Origin: Silvania confinis
GTDB lineage: Bacteria > Pseudomonadota > Gammaproteobacteria > Enterobacterales > Enterobacteriaceae
Assembly (NCBI RefSeq): GCF_025564085.1
Contig: NZ_JAMGZJ010000071.1
Span: 149,254 to 213,253, forward strand
Length of the DNA stretch: 64,000 bases
Direction of reading: 5' to 3'
The translations under genes were made by a program, and so were the position numbers. Under the pieces are notes generated by a model, which was given only the letters and a program-made list of their open reading frames with translations, ran no database searches and was not told the origin of the DNA. Below, piece after piece: positions 50,549-60,011 of the stretch. Every line of letters starts with the position of its first letter. The stretch's first letter is position 1.

Positions 50549-50807
50549 ATCATTGTAAAACACGTATCCGAACTCTGTATGACAAGGTCCGGCGAAACCA
50601 CGAGAAAACTCTTGTATTTACAAGAGCGCCCTTGTTCAGTCTTCACAAAGCGTAATGCCAGCCCTGGGATCCTGAGAAGCGCCGAGATGGGTATAACATC
50701 GGCAGGTTTGCAGAGTAGAAATGCGATTGGCGGGGAACAGGTTCTGGCCTGAAGGACAGAACGAATTAAGCAGAAAACGACGGTTCATTATCTCGACTCA
50801 CCTCCAC

Positions 50808-50827
50808 GCAAGTTTGAGCAAACTCGC
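50808..50827. promoter_or_regulatory. Palindrome in the yqgB-metK gap
   Basis: The 20-bp sequence gcaagtttgagcaaactcgc is an inverted repeat with 9-bp arms (one mismatch) and a 2-bp centre. It could be an operator or a small hairpin. The surrounding 50549-51207 gap (659 bp) holds the speA and metK promoters; two weak open frames in it have no recognisable family. Confidence 0.4.
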
Positions 50828-51064
50828 GACAAGTTAAAGCTAAAAATTCACTGCTTTACCCGGCTGGAAGTGGCGACGCGCTGTAACGTCGTGTGCTTTT
50901 TGTATGAGCCGCGCGCCGCGTTTTATACCGACATGACAGGGAAAATGCAAAACATAAATGTGTGCATTGCCAGTACCGTCAGGAAAAATTTCCAGCCGGC
51001 TTTTAAAGGGAGTGAGAACGGATTCAAAAAAAGCTGGAAATCGGGCGAAGAAGTGACCTAAAAT

Positions 51065-51088
51065 AGCCGTCCAGATGTTAATCCATCT
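51065..51088 (+). promoter_or_regulatory. Candidate MetJ boxes upstream of metK
   Basis: Three adjacent 8-mers (agccgtcc, agatgtta, atccatct) resemble the MetJ consensus AGACGTCT, at 6, 5 and 5 of 8 positions. They lie about 120 bp ahead of metK, where MetJ control is known in E. coli. The match is partial. Confidence 0.5.
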
Positions 51089-51207
51089 ATACCGATTAAC
51101 ACTCAGACTGCCAGTGTCATCGTCTGTAAGTCCAGGTAGAAAACACTGCTATGGCTATCCCACACAACAGTCTGAGCTAACCAAGTTCTCCTTAGGTAAA
51201 TTAAAAC

Positions 51208-52362
51208 ATGGCAAAACACCTGTTTACGTCCGAGTCCGTATCAGAAGGACATCCTGATAAAATTGCTGACCAAATCTCCGATGCGGTGCTGGATGCGATC
51301 CTCGAGCAGGATCCAAAAGCGCGCGTAGCCTGTGAAACCTATGTCAAAACCGGCATGGTAATGGTTGGCGGTGAAATCACCACCAGTGCCTGGGTTGATA
51401 TCGAAGAGATCACCCGTAACACCGTGCGTGAAATCGGCTATGTGCATTCTGATATGGGCTTTGATGCCAACTCGTGCGCGGTACTGAGCGCCATTGGCAA
51501 ACAGTCCCCGGACATCAACCAGGGCGTTGACCGTGCCGATCCGCTGGAGCAGGGCGCGGGCGACCAGGGCCTGATGTTTGGCTATGCCACCAACGAAACC
51601 GACGTGCTGATGCCTGCGCCAATCACCTATGCTCACCGTCTGGTGCAGCGTCAGGCAGAAGTGCGCAAAAACGGCTCCCTGCCGTGGCTGCGTCCGGATG
51701 CAAAAAGCCAGGTCACGTTCCAGTACGATGACGGCAAAATTGTCGGTATCGATGCGGTCGTTCTGTCGACTCAGCACGCTGAAGATATCGATCAGAAATC
51801 CCTGCAAGAAGCGGTGATGGAAGAGATCATCAAGCCGGTTCTGCCGAGCGAGTGGCTGAATGCGTCGACCAAATTCTTCATCAACCCAACGGGCCGCTTC
51901 GTTATCGGTGGACCAATGGGTGACTGCGGCCTGACCGGTCGTAAGATTATCGTTGATACCTACGGCGGCATGGCACGTCACGGTGGCGGCGCGTTCTCCG
52001 GTAAAGATCCGTCTAAAGTTGACCGTTCTGCAGCCTACGCAGCACGCTATGTTGCGAAAAACATCGTTGCTGCTGGCCTGGCTGACCGCTGTGAAATCCA
52101 GGTTTCCTACGCGATCGGCGTGGCAGAGCCAACCTCAATCATGGTTGAAACCTTCGGCACCGAAAAAGTGCCAACGGAGCAGCTGACCCTGCTGGTACGC
52201 GAGTTCTTCGACCTGCGTCCATACGGCCTGATCCAGATGTTGGATCTGCTGCACCCAATCTACAAAGAAACCGCTGCCTACGGCCACTTTGGTCGTGAAC
52301 ATTTCCCTTGGGAAAAAACCGACAAAGCGGCTCAGCTGCGTGACGCTGCCGGTCTGAAATAA
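51208..52362 (+). CDS. metK: S-adenosylmethionine synthase
   Basis: MetK makes S-adenosylmethionine from methionine and ATP and is essential. The 384 aa protein has the [13 protein letters not shown] motif near residue 14 and the signature [19 protein letters not shown] near 258. The well-spaced AGG site before the start is standard. It is monocistronic, closed by a strong terminator. Confidence 0.98.
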   Translation: MAKHLFTSESVSEGHPDKIADQISDAVLDAILEQDPKARVACETYVKTGMVMVGGEITTSAWVDIEEITRNTVREIGYVHSDMGFDANSCAVLSAIGKQSPDINQGVDRADPLEQGAGDQGLMFGYATNETDVLMPAPITYAHRLVQRQAEVRKNGSLPWLRPDAKSQVTFQYDDGKIVGIDAVVLSTQHAEDIDQKSLQEAVMEEIIKPVLPSEWLNASTKFFINPTGRFVIGGPMGDCGLTGRKIIVDTYGGMARHGGGAFSGKDPSKVDRSAAYAARYVAKNIVAAGLADRCEIQVSYAIGVAEPTSIMVETFGTEKVPTEQLTLLVREFFDLRPYGLIQMLDLLHPIYKETAAYGHFGREHFPWEKTDKAAQLRDAAGLK

Positions 52363-52380
52363 TCGACTGACCGCTCGTGT

Positions 52381-52409
52381 AAAAAAGCCAGCCTCGCGCT
52401 GGCTTTTTT
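52381..52409 (+). terminator. metK terminator
   Basis: An 8-bp stem (aagccagc / gctggctt) with a 5-nt loop, flanked by A-run and T-run, lies 19 bp after the metK stop. Confidence 0.9.
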
Positions 52410-52433
52410 GTTTTCTGCCGCCAGTTCGCCCGC

Positions 52434-52449
52434 CTGAAATCGCTTACAT
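52434..52449 (+). promoter_or_regulatory. GalR/GalS operator upstream of galP
   Basis: The sequence ctgaaatcgcttacat matches the core of the GalR consensus GTGKAANCGNTTNCAC, with differences only at the end positions and the fourth base. It lies 123 bp ahead of galP, whose E. coli orthologue is GalR/GalS-regulated. Confidence 0.6.
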
Positions 52450-52571
52450 CAAAATAAACTCTGCCCCTTTCGGAATACTCTCTTTGTCACCCCGGTCTCT
52501 CTGACATATTTTTACTGTTTCCTAATCAAATCTTTACAATCACAAAACAATTTACCCACAGGGAGGGCTGA

Positions 52572-53969
52572 ATGCCTGACAATAATAAACAAGGGCGGAC
52601 GTCCAACAGGACAATGACGTTTTTTGTCTGCTTCCTCGCCGCACTGGCGGGATTACTTTTCGGTCTGGATATTGGCGTGATTGCCGGGGCGCTGCCTTTT
52701 ATTACCGATGAATTCCAGATTACGGCCCACACCCAGGAGTGGGTGGTCAGCTCGATGATGTTCGGTGCCGCGGTCGGCGCGGTTGGCAGCGGCTGGCTCT
52801 CTTTCAGGCTCGGGCGTAAGAAGAGCCTGATGATCGGCGCGATCCTGTTCGTGGCCGGTTCGCTCTTTTCTGCCGCCGCCCCCAACGTGGAAGTGCTGAT
52901 TGCCTCGCGCGTGCTGCTGGGCCTTGCCGTTGGCGTCGCCTCCTACACCGCCCCGCTGTACTTATCCGAGATCGCGCCGGAGAAAATTCGCGGCAGCATG
53001 ATCTCCATGTACCAGCTGATGATCACCATCGGTATTCTTGGGGCCTATCTTTCTGATACCGCGTTCAGCTACAGCGGGGCCTGGCGCTGGATGCTGGGGG
53101 TAATAATCATCCCGGCAATCCTGCTGCTGATTGGCGTGTTCTTCCTGCCGGACAGCCCGCGCTGGTTCGCTGCCAAACGGCGCTTTAACGATGCGGAACG
53201 CGTGCTGCTGCGCCTGCGCGACACCCGTGCCGAAGCCAAAAACGAGCTGGATGAAATTCGCGAAAGCCTGAAGGTCAAGCAGAGCGGCTGGGCGCTGTTT
53301 AAAGAGAACAGCAACTTCCGTCGGGCGGTCTTCCTCGGCGTACTGCTGCAGGTGATGCAGCAGTTTACCGGGATGAATGTCATCATGTATTACGCACCCA
53401 AAATCTTTGAGCTGGCGGGATACACCAACACCACCGAGCAGATGTGGGGCACGGTGATCGTCGGTCTGACCAATGTGCTGGCCACCTTTATCGCCATCGG
53501 CCTGGTGGATCGTTGGGGCCGTAAACCGACCCTGACGCTGGGCTTCCTGGTGATGGCGGTCGGGATGGGCGTGCTGGGCACCATGATGCATATGGGCATC
53601 CACTCAACCACTGCCCAGTACTTTGCGGTTGGCATGCTGCTGATGTTTATCACCGGTTTTGCGATGAGCGCGGGTCCGCTGATTTGGGTGCTGTGTTCCG
53701 AGATCCAGCCGCTGAAAGGCCGCGACTTCGGTATCACCTGCTCCACCGCCACCAACTGGATTGCCAACATGATCGTCGGCGCCACCTTCCTGACCATGCT
53801 CGATACGCTGGGTAACGCCAACACCTTCTGGGTGTATGCGGGTCTGAACCTGCTGTTTATCGTCCTGACCTTGTGGCTGGTTCCTGAAACCAAACACGTG
53901 TCGCTGGAACATATTGAACGCAACCTGATGAAAGGCCGTCCGCTGCGCGAAATCGGCGCTCACGACTGA
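52572..53969 (+). CDS. galP: Galactose:H+ symporter GalP
   Basis: GalP is a 12-helix major facilitator sugar porter for galactose and glucose. The 465 aa protein shows the loop motifs [11 protein letters not shown] and DRWGRKPTL, plus PDSPRW and the C-terminal PETKHVSLE. Sequence agreement with E. coli GalP is very high. It is preceded by a strong GGGAGGG ribosome site and a GalR operator. Confidence 0.97.
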   Translation: MPDNNKQGRTSNRTMTFFVCFLAALAGLLFGLDIGVIAGALPFITDEFQITAHTQEWVVSSMMFGAAVGAVGSGWLSFRLGRKKSLMIGAILFVAGSLFSAAAPNVEVLIASRVLLGLAVGVASYTAPLYLSEIAPEKIRGSMISMYQLMITIGILGAYLSDTAFSYSGAWRWMLGVIIIPAILLLIGVFFLPDSPRWFAAKRRFNDAERVLLRLRDTRAEAKNELDEIRESLKVKQSGWALFKENSNFRRAVFLGVLLQVMQQFTGMNVIMYYAPKIFELAGYTNTTEQMWGTVIVGLTNVLATFIAIGLVDRWGRKPTLTLGFLVMAVGMGVLGTMMHMGIHSTTAQYFAVGMLLMFITGFAMSAGPLIWVLCSEIQPLKGRDFGITCSTATNWIANMIVGATFLTMLDTLGNANTFWVYAGLNLLFIVLTLWLVPETKHVSLEHIERNLMKGRPLREIGAHD

Positions 53970-53976
53970 TGTGCCA

Positions 53977-54002
53977 GGCTTCCTCCCGCCCGGGAGGAAG
54001 CC
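53977..54002 (+). terminator. galP hairpin
   Basis: An 11-bp perfect stem (ggcttcctccc / gggaggaagcc) with a 4-nt loop lies 8 bp after galP. It is strong but without a long T-run. Confidence 0.65.
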
Positions 54003-54041
54003 CCTTGCACCACCCCGCCGCACGCTCTATGCTCTGCCCCT

Positions 54042-54539
54042 ATGAAAACTCCCCGTCTTCCCATTGCGCTCCAGCAAGCTCTTAAGCGCTGCCTGCGCGA
54101 CAAACTGGCGCAGGCTAACCTGAAGCTCGACCGGAACTACCCGGAACCGAAACTGGTCTGGCAGCAACGTGGCACTGCCGCAGGAACCGCCTGGCTGGAG
54201 TGCTATGAGATCCGCCTGAACCCCGTACTGCTGCTGGAAAACCAGCAGGCCTTCATCGATGAAGTGCTCCCCCACGAACTGGCGCACCTGCTGGTGTGGA
54301 AGCACTTTGGTCGCGTCGCGCCCCACGGTAAAGAGTGGAAGTGGATGATGGAAGCGGTGCTCGGCGTCCCGGCGCGACGCACCCATAAGTTCGAGCTGAA
54401 TTCCGTTCAACGCAATACCTTCCCCTACCGCTGCGGGTGTCAGCAGCATCAGCTTACCGTGCGCCGTCACAACCGGGTGGTGCGCAAAGAAGCGACCTAC
54501 CGCTGCGTAAAGTGTGGAGAACCGCTTATCGCGGAGTAA
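54042..54539 (+). CDS. sprT: SprT-like zinc metalloprotease-fold protein
   Basis: This SprT-family protein of 165 aa has an HELAH zinc motif (H78, E79, H82). A C-terminal zinc-ribbon uses cysteines in RCGCQ and RCVKCGEP. It resembles the catalytic part of eukaryotic Spartan proteases, but the bacterial function is not established. It is followed by endA in the same direction. Confidence 0.92.
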   Translation: MKTPRLPIALQQALKRCLRDKLAQANLKLDRNYPEPKLVWQQRGTAAGTAWLECYEIRLNPVLLLENQQAFIDEVLPHELAHLLVWKHFGRVAPHGKEWKWMMEAVLGVPARRTHKFELNSVQRNTFPYRCGCQQHQLTVRRHNRVVRKEATYRCVKCGEPLIAE

Positions 54540-54633
54540 CCGGCGGAATCATCAGGAACTTTCATGATCTGCCTGATTGCATACCAGAACAACATTCGCT
54601 ACGTTGCGGGCTCGTTTTGACACGGAGTTCACG

Positions 54634-55341
54634 ATGTCCCGTAATTTCTCTCTCGCGGTCGCCTTTCTGACGACGGCATTGTCAGGCCATGCGCTGGCCG
54701 ACGGTATCAACAGTTTCTCTCAGGCCAAAGCCGCGGGCGTAAAGGTTAACGCCGACGTTGCCGGCGATTTTTACTGTGGCTGCAAAATTAACTGGCAGGG
54801 CAAAAAAGGGGTCGTGGATCTGGCGTCCTGCGGCTATAAAGTGCGTAAAAATGAGAACCGCGCCAGCCGAGTTGAATGGGAACATGTGGTTCCGGCATGG
54901 CAGTTTGGCCACCAGCGTCAGTGCTGGCAGGACGGCGGGCGTAAAAACTGCGACAAAGATCCAGGCTACCGCAAGATGGAGATCGACATGCACAACCTGC
55001 AGCCTGCGGTGGGCGAGGTGAATGGCGATCGCGGCAACTTCATGTACAGCCAGTGGAACGGCGGTGAAGGTCAGTACGGCCAGTGCGCCATGAAGGTGGA
55101 TTTTAAAGAGAAGCTCGCCGAGCCACCGGTTCGCGCCCGCGGCAGTATCGCCCGCACCTACTTCTATATGCGCGATCGCTATGAACTCACCCTCTCACGC
55201 CAGCAAACCCAGCTGTTTAACGCCTGGGACAAACTGTATCCGGTTACGGACTGGGAGTGTCAGCGCGACGATCGCATCGCCAAAGTACAGGGGAATCATA
55301 ACCCGTACGTGCAGCGCGCTTGCCAGGCGCAAAAGAGCTAA
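54634..55341 (+). CDS. endA: DNA-specific endonuclease I, periplasmic
   Basis: EndA cleaves double-stranded DNA non-specifically in the periplasm. From ATG 54634 ([10 protein letters not shown]) it has 235 aa, the E. coli length, with a signal peptide of about 22 residues (HALA-DG). The His-metal nuclease core region [11 protein letters not shown] is near residue 85, and [16 protein letters not shown] follows. Confidence 0.95.
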   Translation: MSRNFSLAVAFLTTALSGHALADGINSFSQAKAAGVKVNADVAGDFYCGCKINWQGKKGVVDLASCGYKVRKNENRASRVEWEHVVPAWQFGHQRQCWQDGGRKNCDKDPGYRKMEIDMHNLQPAVGEVNGDRGNFMYSQWNGGEGQYGQCAMKVDFKEKLAEPPVRARGSIARTYFYMRDRYELTLSRQQTQLFNAWDKLYPVTDWECQRDDRIAKVQGNHNPYVQRACQAQKS

Positions 55342-55384
55342 CCTACACTAGCGGGAATTGTTATTTGCGTACCCCTCACCCTAA

Positions 55385-55408
55385 CCCTCTTCCCCACAAG
55401 GGAGAGGG
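55385..55408. repeat. Dispersed ccctct...gagaggg hairpin between endA and rsmE
   Basis: The sequence ccctct...agaggg (with tccccacaaggg between) is a member of the same hairpin repeat seen at 27915, 48404 and 63737. It is preceded by the associated ccctcaccctaa lead and followed by cagaccgagccggggacc. Confidence 0.55.
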
Positions 55409-55453
55409 AACAGACCGAGCCGGGGACCTGGCTACTTATGGAATTCTTTGACT

Positions 55454-56185
55454 ATGCGTATTCCCCGTATTTATCACCCTACCCCCCTCTCCACTGGCGG
55501 TGAAATTGCCCTGTCTGAAGAGGCCGCCAACCACGTTGGCCGCGTACTGCGTATGGGTGTAGGCCAGGCGATTCAGCTGTTTGATGGTTCAAACCAGGTC
55601 TTCGATGCCGAAATTACCCGCGCTGACAAAAAAAGCGTGCAGGTTAGCATCCTGCGTGGCGAAATCGACGATCGTGAATCGCCGCTGCATATTCACCTCG
55701 GCCAGGTGATGTCGCGGGGCGAAAAAATGGAATTCACCATCCAGAAATCGATCGAACTGGGTGTAAGCCTCATTACGCCACTCTTTTCAGAGCGCTGTGG
55801 CGTTAAACTGGATGCCGAACGTCTGAATAAGAAGCTCCAGCAGTGGCAAAAAATTGCTGTTGCCGCCTGCGAACAGTCTGGCCGCAACCGCGTCCCGGAG
55901 ATCCGCCCGGCGATGGATCTCGAAGCCTGGTGTGCCGAAGAGGAGCAGGGCCTGAAGCTCAATCTGCATCCCCGCGCCAGCGCCAGCATCAATACGCTGC
56001 CGCTGCCGGTTGAGCGCGTGCGGCTGCTGATTGGCCCGGAAGGCGGTCTGTCGGCAGATGAAATCGCCATGACCGCGCGCTACCAGTTTACTGATATTCT
56101 GTTGGGACCCCGCGTTCTGCGTACTGAAACCACCGCGCTGACCGCCATTACTGCCCTGCAGGTGCGTTTTGGCGATTTAGGTTGA
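55454..56185 (+). CDS. rsmE: 16S rRNA m3U1498 methyltransferase RsmE
   Basis: RsmE methylates U1498 of 16S rRNA. The start at 55454 (MRIPRIYHP) gives 243 aa. The C-terminal SPOUT knot is visible as [13 protein letters not shown] and [12 protein letters not shown], and a PUA-like N-terminal domain precedes it. It is 19 bp ahead of gshB in one operon. Confidence 0.96.
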   Translation: MRIPRIYHPTPLSTGGEIALSEEAANHVGRVLRMGVGQAIQLFDGSNQVFDAEITRADKKSVQVSILRGEIDDRESPLHIHLGQVMSRGEKMEFTIQKSIELGVSLITPLFSERCGVKLDAERLNKKLQQWQKIAVAACEQSGRNRVPEIRPAMDLEAWCAEEEQGLKLNLHPRASASINTLPLPVERVRLLIGPEGGLSADEIAMTARYQFTDILLGPRVLRTETTALTAITALQVRFGDLG

Positions 56186-56204
56186 AGCATTAACGGAGAA
56201 GACA

Positions 56205-57152
56205 ATGATTAAGCTCGGCATCGTGATGGACCCCATCGCAAGCATCAATATCAAGAAAGATTCCAGCTTCGCTATGCTGTTGGAAGCGCAACGTCGCGGC
56301 TACCAGCTCCACTATATGGAGATGAGCGACCTTTACCTGATTAACGGCGAGGCCCGGGCGCGTACCCGCATCGTCAACGTCGAGCAGAATTACGATAAAT
56401 GGTACGAATTTGGCTCCGAGCAGGATCTGCCGCTGGCCGAACTCGACGTCATCCTGATGCGTAAAGATCCGCCGTTTGACACCGAATTTATCTACTGCAC
56501 CTATATCCTCGAACGCGCAGAAGAGAAAGGCACCTTAATCGTTAACAAACCGCAGAGCCTGCGTGACTGTAACGAAAAACTCTACACCGCCTGGTTCTCT
56601 GACCTGACACCTGAAACGCTGGTGACACGCAGCAAGGCGCAGCTGAAAGCCTTCTGGCAGAAGCACGGCGATATCATTCTGAAACCGCTGGATGGGATGG
56701 GCGGTGCGTCCATTTTCCGCGTGAAAGAGGGCGACCCGAACATGGGCGTGATCGCCGAAACCCTGACCGAGCACGGTTCCCGCTACTGCATGGCGCAGAA
56801 CTATATTCCGGCCATTGTTGATGGCGACAAGCGCGTGCTGGTGGTGGACGGTGAGCCGGTACCTTACTGCCTGGCGCGTATTCCGCAGGGCGGCGAAACC
56901 CGTGGGAATCTGGCCGCCGGTGGCCGCGGTGAGCCGCGTCCGCTGACTGAAAGTGACTGGGAAATTGCCCGCCGAGTCGGCCCGATGCTGAAGGCCAAAG
57001 GACTTATCTTTGTCGGCCTCGACATCATTGGCGATCGCCTGACAGAAGTGAACGTGACCAGCCCAACCTGTATTCGCGAAATCGAAGCGGAATTCCCGGT
57101 ATCCATTACCGGCATGCTGATGGACGCGATTGAAAAACGTCTGAAGCAATAA
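56205..57152 (+). CDS. gshB: Glutathione synthetase
   Basis: GshB joins gamma-glutamylcysteine and glycine using ATP. The 315 aa protein is an ATP-grasp enzyme with the glycine-rich loop KPLDGMGGASIFRV, near residue 160, and VNVTSPTCIREIE near the C-terminus. The rsmE-gshB order is conserved. Confidence 0.97.
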   Translation: MIKLGIVMDPIASINIKKDSSFAMLLEAQRRGYQLHYMEMSDLYLINGEARARTRIVNVEQNYDKWYEFGSEQDLPLAELDVILMRKDPPFDTEFIYCTYILERAEEKGTLIVNKPQSLRDCNEKLYTAWFSDLTPETLVTRSKAQLKAFWQKHGDIILKPLDGMGGASIFRVKEGDPNMGVIAETLTEHGSRYCMAQNYIPAIVDGDKRVLVVDGEPVPYCLARIPQGGETRGNLAAGGRGEPRPLTESDWEIARRVGPMLKAKGLIFVGLDIIGDRLTEVNVTSPTCIREIEAEFPVSITGMLMDAIEKRLKQ

Positions 57153-57171
57153 TTCCCCCGCCAATACTATT

Positions 57172-57218
57172 AGTGACAGCGCTCAGGTTTCTACGCATAC
57201 TGGACGCTGTCGCTTTTT
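57172..57218 (+). terminator. gshB terminator candidate
   Basis: A 10-bp stem (agtgacagcg / cgctgtcgct, one wobble) closes a long loop and is followed by five T. It lies 20 bp after the gshB stop. The loop is longer than usual. Confidence 0.45.
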
Positions 57219-57242
57219 AAACCAGGAAACAGATCTCTGACA

Positions 57243-57803
57243 ATGAATTTACAGCATCACTTTCTTATTGCCATGCCTGCTCTCCAGGACCCCATTTTCC
57301 GTCGTTCTGTCGTGTATATCTGCGAATACAGCGATGATGGCGCGATGGGTATCATCATCAATAAACCGCTGGAAAATCTTACCGTTGAAGGCATTCTGGA
57401 AAAATTAAAAATTTCCCAGGACGCACGCGTGCCTGAAATTCGCCTCGACAAACCGGTGATGCTGGGCGGCCCGTTGGCCGAAGAGCGCGGCTTTATTTTG
57501 CATACCCCGCCGGGCTTCTCGTCCAGCATCCGTATTTCTGATAACACCGTCATCACCACCTCCCGCGACGTGCTGGAGATACTGGGTACGGAAAGCCACC
57601 CTACCGAAGTGCTGGTGGCGCTTGGCTATGCCTCGTGGGAAAAAGGCCAGCTTGAGCAGGAGATCCTCGATAACGCATGGCTGACAGCACCCGCGGACCT
57701 GAACATTCTGTTTAAAACCCCGATCGCCGATCGCTGGCGTGATGCAGCAAAACTGATTGGCATTGATATCCAGACCATGCCTGGCGTAGCGGGGCATGCC
57801 TGA
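57243..57803 (+). CDS. yqgE: UPF0301 protein YqgE (AlgH family)
   Basis: This 186 aa protein of the AlgH/UPF0301 family begins [17 protein letters not shown] with the conserved [11 protein letters not shown] segment. Its biochemical function is unknown. Its stop overlaps the ruvX start by one base, so the two are translationally coupled, a very conserved pairing. Confidence 0.94.
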   Translation: MNLQHHFLIAMPALQDPIFRRSVVYICEYSDDGAMGIIINKPLENLTVEGILEKLKISQDARVPEIRLDKPVMLGGPLAEERGFILHTPPGFSSSIRISDNTVITTSRDVLEILGTESHPTEVLVALGYASWEKGQLEQEILDNAWLTAPADLNILFKTPIADRWRDAAKLIGIDIQTMPGVAGHA

Positions 57804-58219
57804 TGAGCGGCACTCTCCTCGCATTTGACTTCGGCACCAAAAGTATTGGCGTAGCGATTGGTCAACGCATTACCGGCACCGCCCGCCCGCTGACGGCTAT
57901 AAAGGCGCAAAACGGCACGCCGGACTGGAATCTGATTGAACGTCTGTTAAAAGAGTGGCAGCCAGACACCGTGATCGTCGGTCTGCCTTTGAACATGGAC
58001 GGTACCGAACAGCCCCTGACCGCCCGGGCACGTAATTTTGCCAATAAGATCCACGGTCGTTTTGGCGTAGCAATCAAGCTGCACGATGAGCGCCTGAGCA
58101 CGGTAGAAGCCCGCGCAGGTCTGTTTGAGCACGGCGGTTTTCGCGCCCTCAACAAAGGCAGCGTCGACTCCGCCTCTGCGGTGATCATCCTCGAGAGCTT
58201 CTTCGAACAGGGTTACTGA
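57803..58219 (+). CDS. ruvX: Putative pre-16S rRNA nuclease / Holliday junction resolvase-like YqgF
   Basis: This RNase H-fold protein of 138 aa begins with the catalytic Asp region [16 protein letters not shown]. The segment [10 protein letters not shown] supplies the second acidic site. It is essential in many bacteria and matures the 16S rRNA 5' end in E. coli. The terminal codons lie in a long hairpin (58201-58232). Confidence 0.95.
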   Translation: MSGTLLAFDFGTKSIGVAIGQRITGTARPLTAIKAQNGTPDWNLIERLLKEWQPDTVIVGLPLNMDGTEQPLTARARNFANKIHGRFGVAIKLHDERLSTVEARAGLFEHGGFRALNKGSVDSASAVIILESFFEQGY

Positions 58220-58232
58220 ACCCTGCTCGAAG
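58201..58232. terminator. Long hairpin spanning the ruvX stop codon
   Basis: Inverted halves starting cttcgaacagggtt and ending aaccctgctcgaag make a 14-bp stem with one mismatch and a 4-nt loop. It includes the ruvX TGA and ends 13 bp short of the convergent IclR-like gene. It could end both transcripts, although no T-run follows. Confidence 0.55.
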
Positions 58233-58244
58233 CAGTGCGCACTC

Positions 58245-58937
58245 TCACGGTTTTTCCAACAGCTTACCGTTCAGCGCCGTCAGTTCGCTAAGACGGGCCT
58301 GGATGCTCTGCTCGTTAATATCCCACATACCGGCAAACGCCAGCGCAGCATGATGGGCGCCTACCGGCAGCGCCATCGAAACCTCGCCGTCGTCATGATG
58401 CCAGATAACCCGCCCCTGCTGGCGCTGCTGCGCAACGTGCGGGGCAAGCTGTTGCCACTGTTCCGGGCTAAAGCGCGGAATTAACGCGGCATCCGTTTCG
58501 GCGGCCAACAATGACATGCCAATAACCGATTGCCAGGCAGGCAACATATGGTAACCGGCCAGCGCCTGGCTGGTCTGGCTACCGGGTACTGAGTGCCAGA
58601 TATAGATCACCTGATCTTCCCACAGCACGCCCAGCGCCACCACGATATCGCGCGGAGCCAAACGCTCCAGCTGCACCAGCGCGCGAGAAAACAGCTCCGA
58701 ACCCCGGATCGCCTGCGCCGCCAGGGCATGAATGCCAGGGCCAGGCAGATAGCGCCGCTGCTCATCCTGCATGGTCAGGCCAATGGAGGCCATCGACATC
58801 AGCAGGCGGTTCACGCGCGTGGTGTTGATCCCCATCAGCCGCGCGAGTTCACGACAACCGATAGCGCGGCCACTTGAGACCAGATATTGCAGACAGCGTA
58901 TGCCGTCGATCAGACTTTGGTTCGGTTGTGATGACAT
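58245..58937 (-). CDS. IclR-like transcriptional regulator
   Basis: This 230 aa protein has an N-terminal winged HTH (about residues 8-60; CRELARLMGINTTRVNRLLMSM) and a C-terminal ligand-binding GAF-like part, the layout of IclR regulators. The start at 58937 (MSSQPNQSL) is chosen because the HTH begins there; a longer in-frame extension is proline- and arginine-rich and unlike the family. It lies 73 bp downstream of yggR on the same strand. E. coli K-12 has no gene at this place. Target and ligand are unknown. Confidence 0.82.
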   Translation of the reverse strand: MSSQPNQSLIDGIRCLQYLVSSGRAIGCRELARLMGINTTRVNRLLMSMASIGLTMQDEQRRYLPGPGIHALAAQAIRGSELFSRALVQLERLAPRDIVVALGVLWEDQVIYIWHSVPGSQTSQALAGYHMLPAWQSVIGMSLLAAETDAALIPRFSPEQWQQLAPHVAQQRQQGRVIWHHDDGEVSMALPVGAHHAALAFAGMWDINEQSIQARLSELTALNGKLLEKP

Positions 58938-59010
58938 AGCCGCTTTCTGTGAGTGCAGGTCAGAGTCTGATTCTACCGCCAGCATCGCAGGATACAAGGG
59001 ATGGCGCGGT

Positions 59011-59994
59011 TTACCCCAGTCGCCCCTGCGCCCTTCTCTCGGCCAGGCTCTGCTCAAAATTTTGCATCCCTGCCTGCTGTCCGGTCTGGATCACGCCCGG
59101 CAGTTGATAGGTTTTGCCTTCACGGATCAGATTGGCCGCCGCAGGGGTATTGATCAGCAGTTCAAACAGCGCAACGCGCCCCCGCTGGTTATCCCGTTCC
59201 AGCTTTTGCGCCAGCACCGCGCACAGGCTGCCCGCCAGCTGTTTGCGCACCGGTTCTTTTTCCTGGGCGGGAAAGGCATCTACCAGCCGTTCGATGGCCT
59301 GGGCCGCGCCACGGGTATGGAGTGTGGCCAGCACCAGATGGCCGGTCTCTGCCGCCGTCAGCGCAAGACGGATGGTTTCACTGTCGCGCAGCTCCCCCAG
59401 TAATATGACGTCGGGATCTTCACGCAGCGCGGCGCGAAGGGCCTCGGCAAACGTCGGGCAGTGCAGGCCAATTTCCCGCTGCTGAACCAGGCAGCGCTTG
59501 CTCTGATGGATAAACTCCACCGGATCTTCCAGGGTTAAGATATGCCCGTCGCTGTGGCGGTTAAGAAAATCGACCATCGCCGCAAGGGTGGTGGATTTAC
59601 CGCTGCCTGTGGCACCGGTCACCAGGATCAGGCCGTTATCGCTCGCAAGCAGTTCGGGTAACACCCGCGGCGTCCCCAGCGACCGCAGCTGCGGACAGTT
59701 TTCCGGCAGCAGCCGGAGCGCCAGCGAGCAGCCCTGGGTATGGGCAAATGCGCTGCCGCGCAGGCGCTGATGATTCTGCAGCGTGACGGCAAAATCCACC
59801 TGCCCGCAGGCGCACCACGTCCCCTGCTGTTCGTCACTGAGCCAGCTTTTGATCAGCGCGACGACGTCTGGCCCCGGAAAAGGCGCAAACTCCATTTTGC
59901 CCCGCCGCCGCCAGCGAGGCGGCGCATCACTGCACAGGTGTAGATCCGACACGTTATGCTTTACACTAAGGGCCACAATTTCTTCCATATCCAT
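59011..59994 (-). CDS. yggR: PilT-like type IV pilus ATPase YggR
   Basis: This 327 aa ATPase is of the PilT/VirB11 class. It has Walker A GATGSGKST at 127-135, a Walker B region DPDVILLGELRD and the HTRGAA segment (TLHTRGAAQAIERL). The start at 59994 (MDMEEIVALS) has GAGGAT at a good distance; further upstream there is no homology. The role is unclear because no pilus operon is adjacent. Its start codon is 17 bp from the divergent yggS start. Confidence 0.9.
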   Translation of the reverse strand: MDMEEIVALSVKHNVSDLHLCSDAPPRWRRRGKMEFAPFPGPDVVALIKSWLSDEQQGTWCACGQVDFAVTLQNHQRLRGSAFAHTQGCSLALRLLPENCPQLRSLGTPRVLPELLASDNGLILVTGATGSGKSTTLAAMVDFLNRHSDGHILTLEDPVEFIHQSKRCLVQQREIGLHCPTFAEALRAALREDPDVILLGELRDSETIRLALTAAETGHLVLATLHTRGAAQAIERLVDAFPAQEKEPVRKQLAGSLCAVLAQKLERDNQRGRVALFELLINTPAAANLIREGKTYQLPGVIQTGQQAGMQNFEQSLAERRAQGRLG

Positions 59995-60011
59995 ATAATG
60001 ATCCTCGGAAA

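Noticed and set aside
50510..50752. An 80-codon + strand frame in the speA-metK gap
   Set aside because: It overlaps yqgB in antisense and has no ribosome site or family resemblance. It could not be matched to E. coli yqgC.
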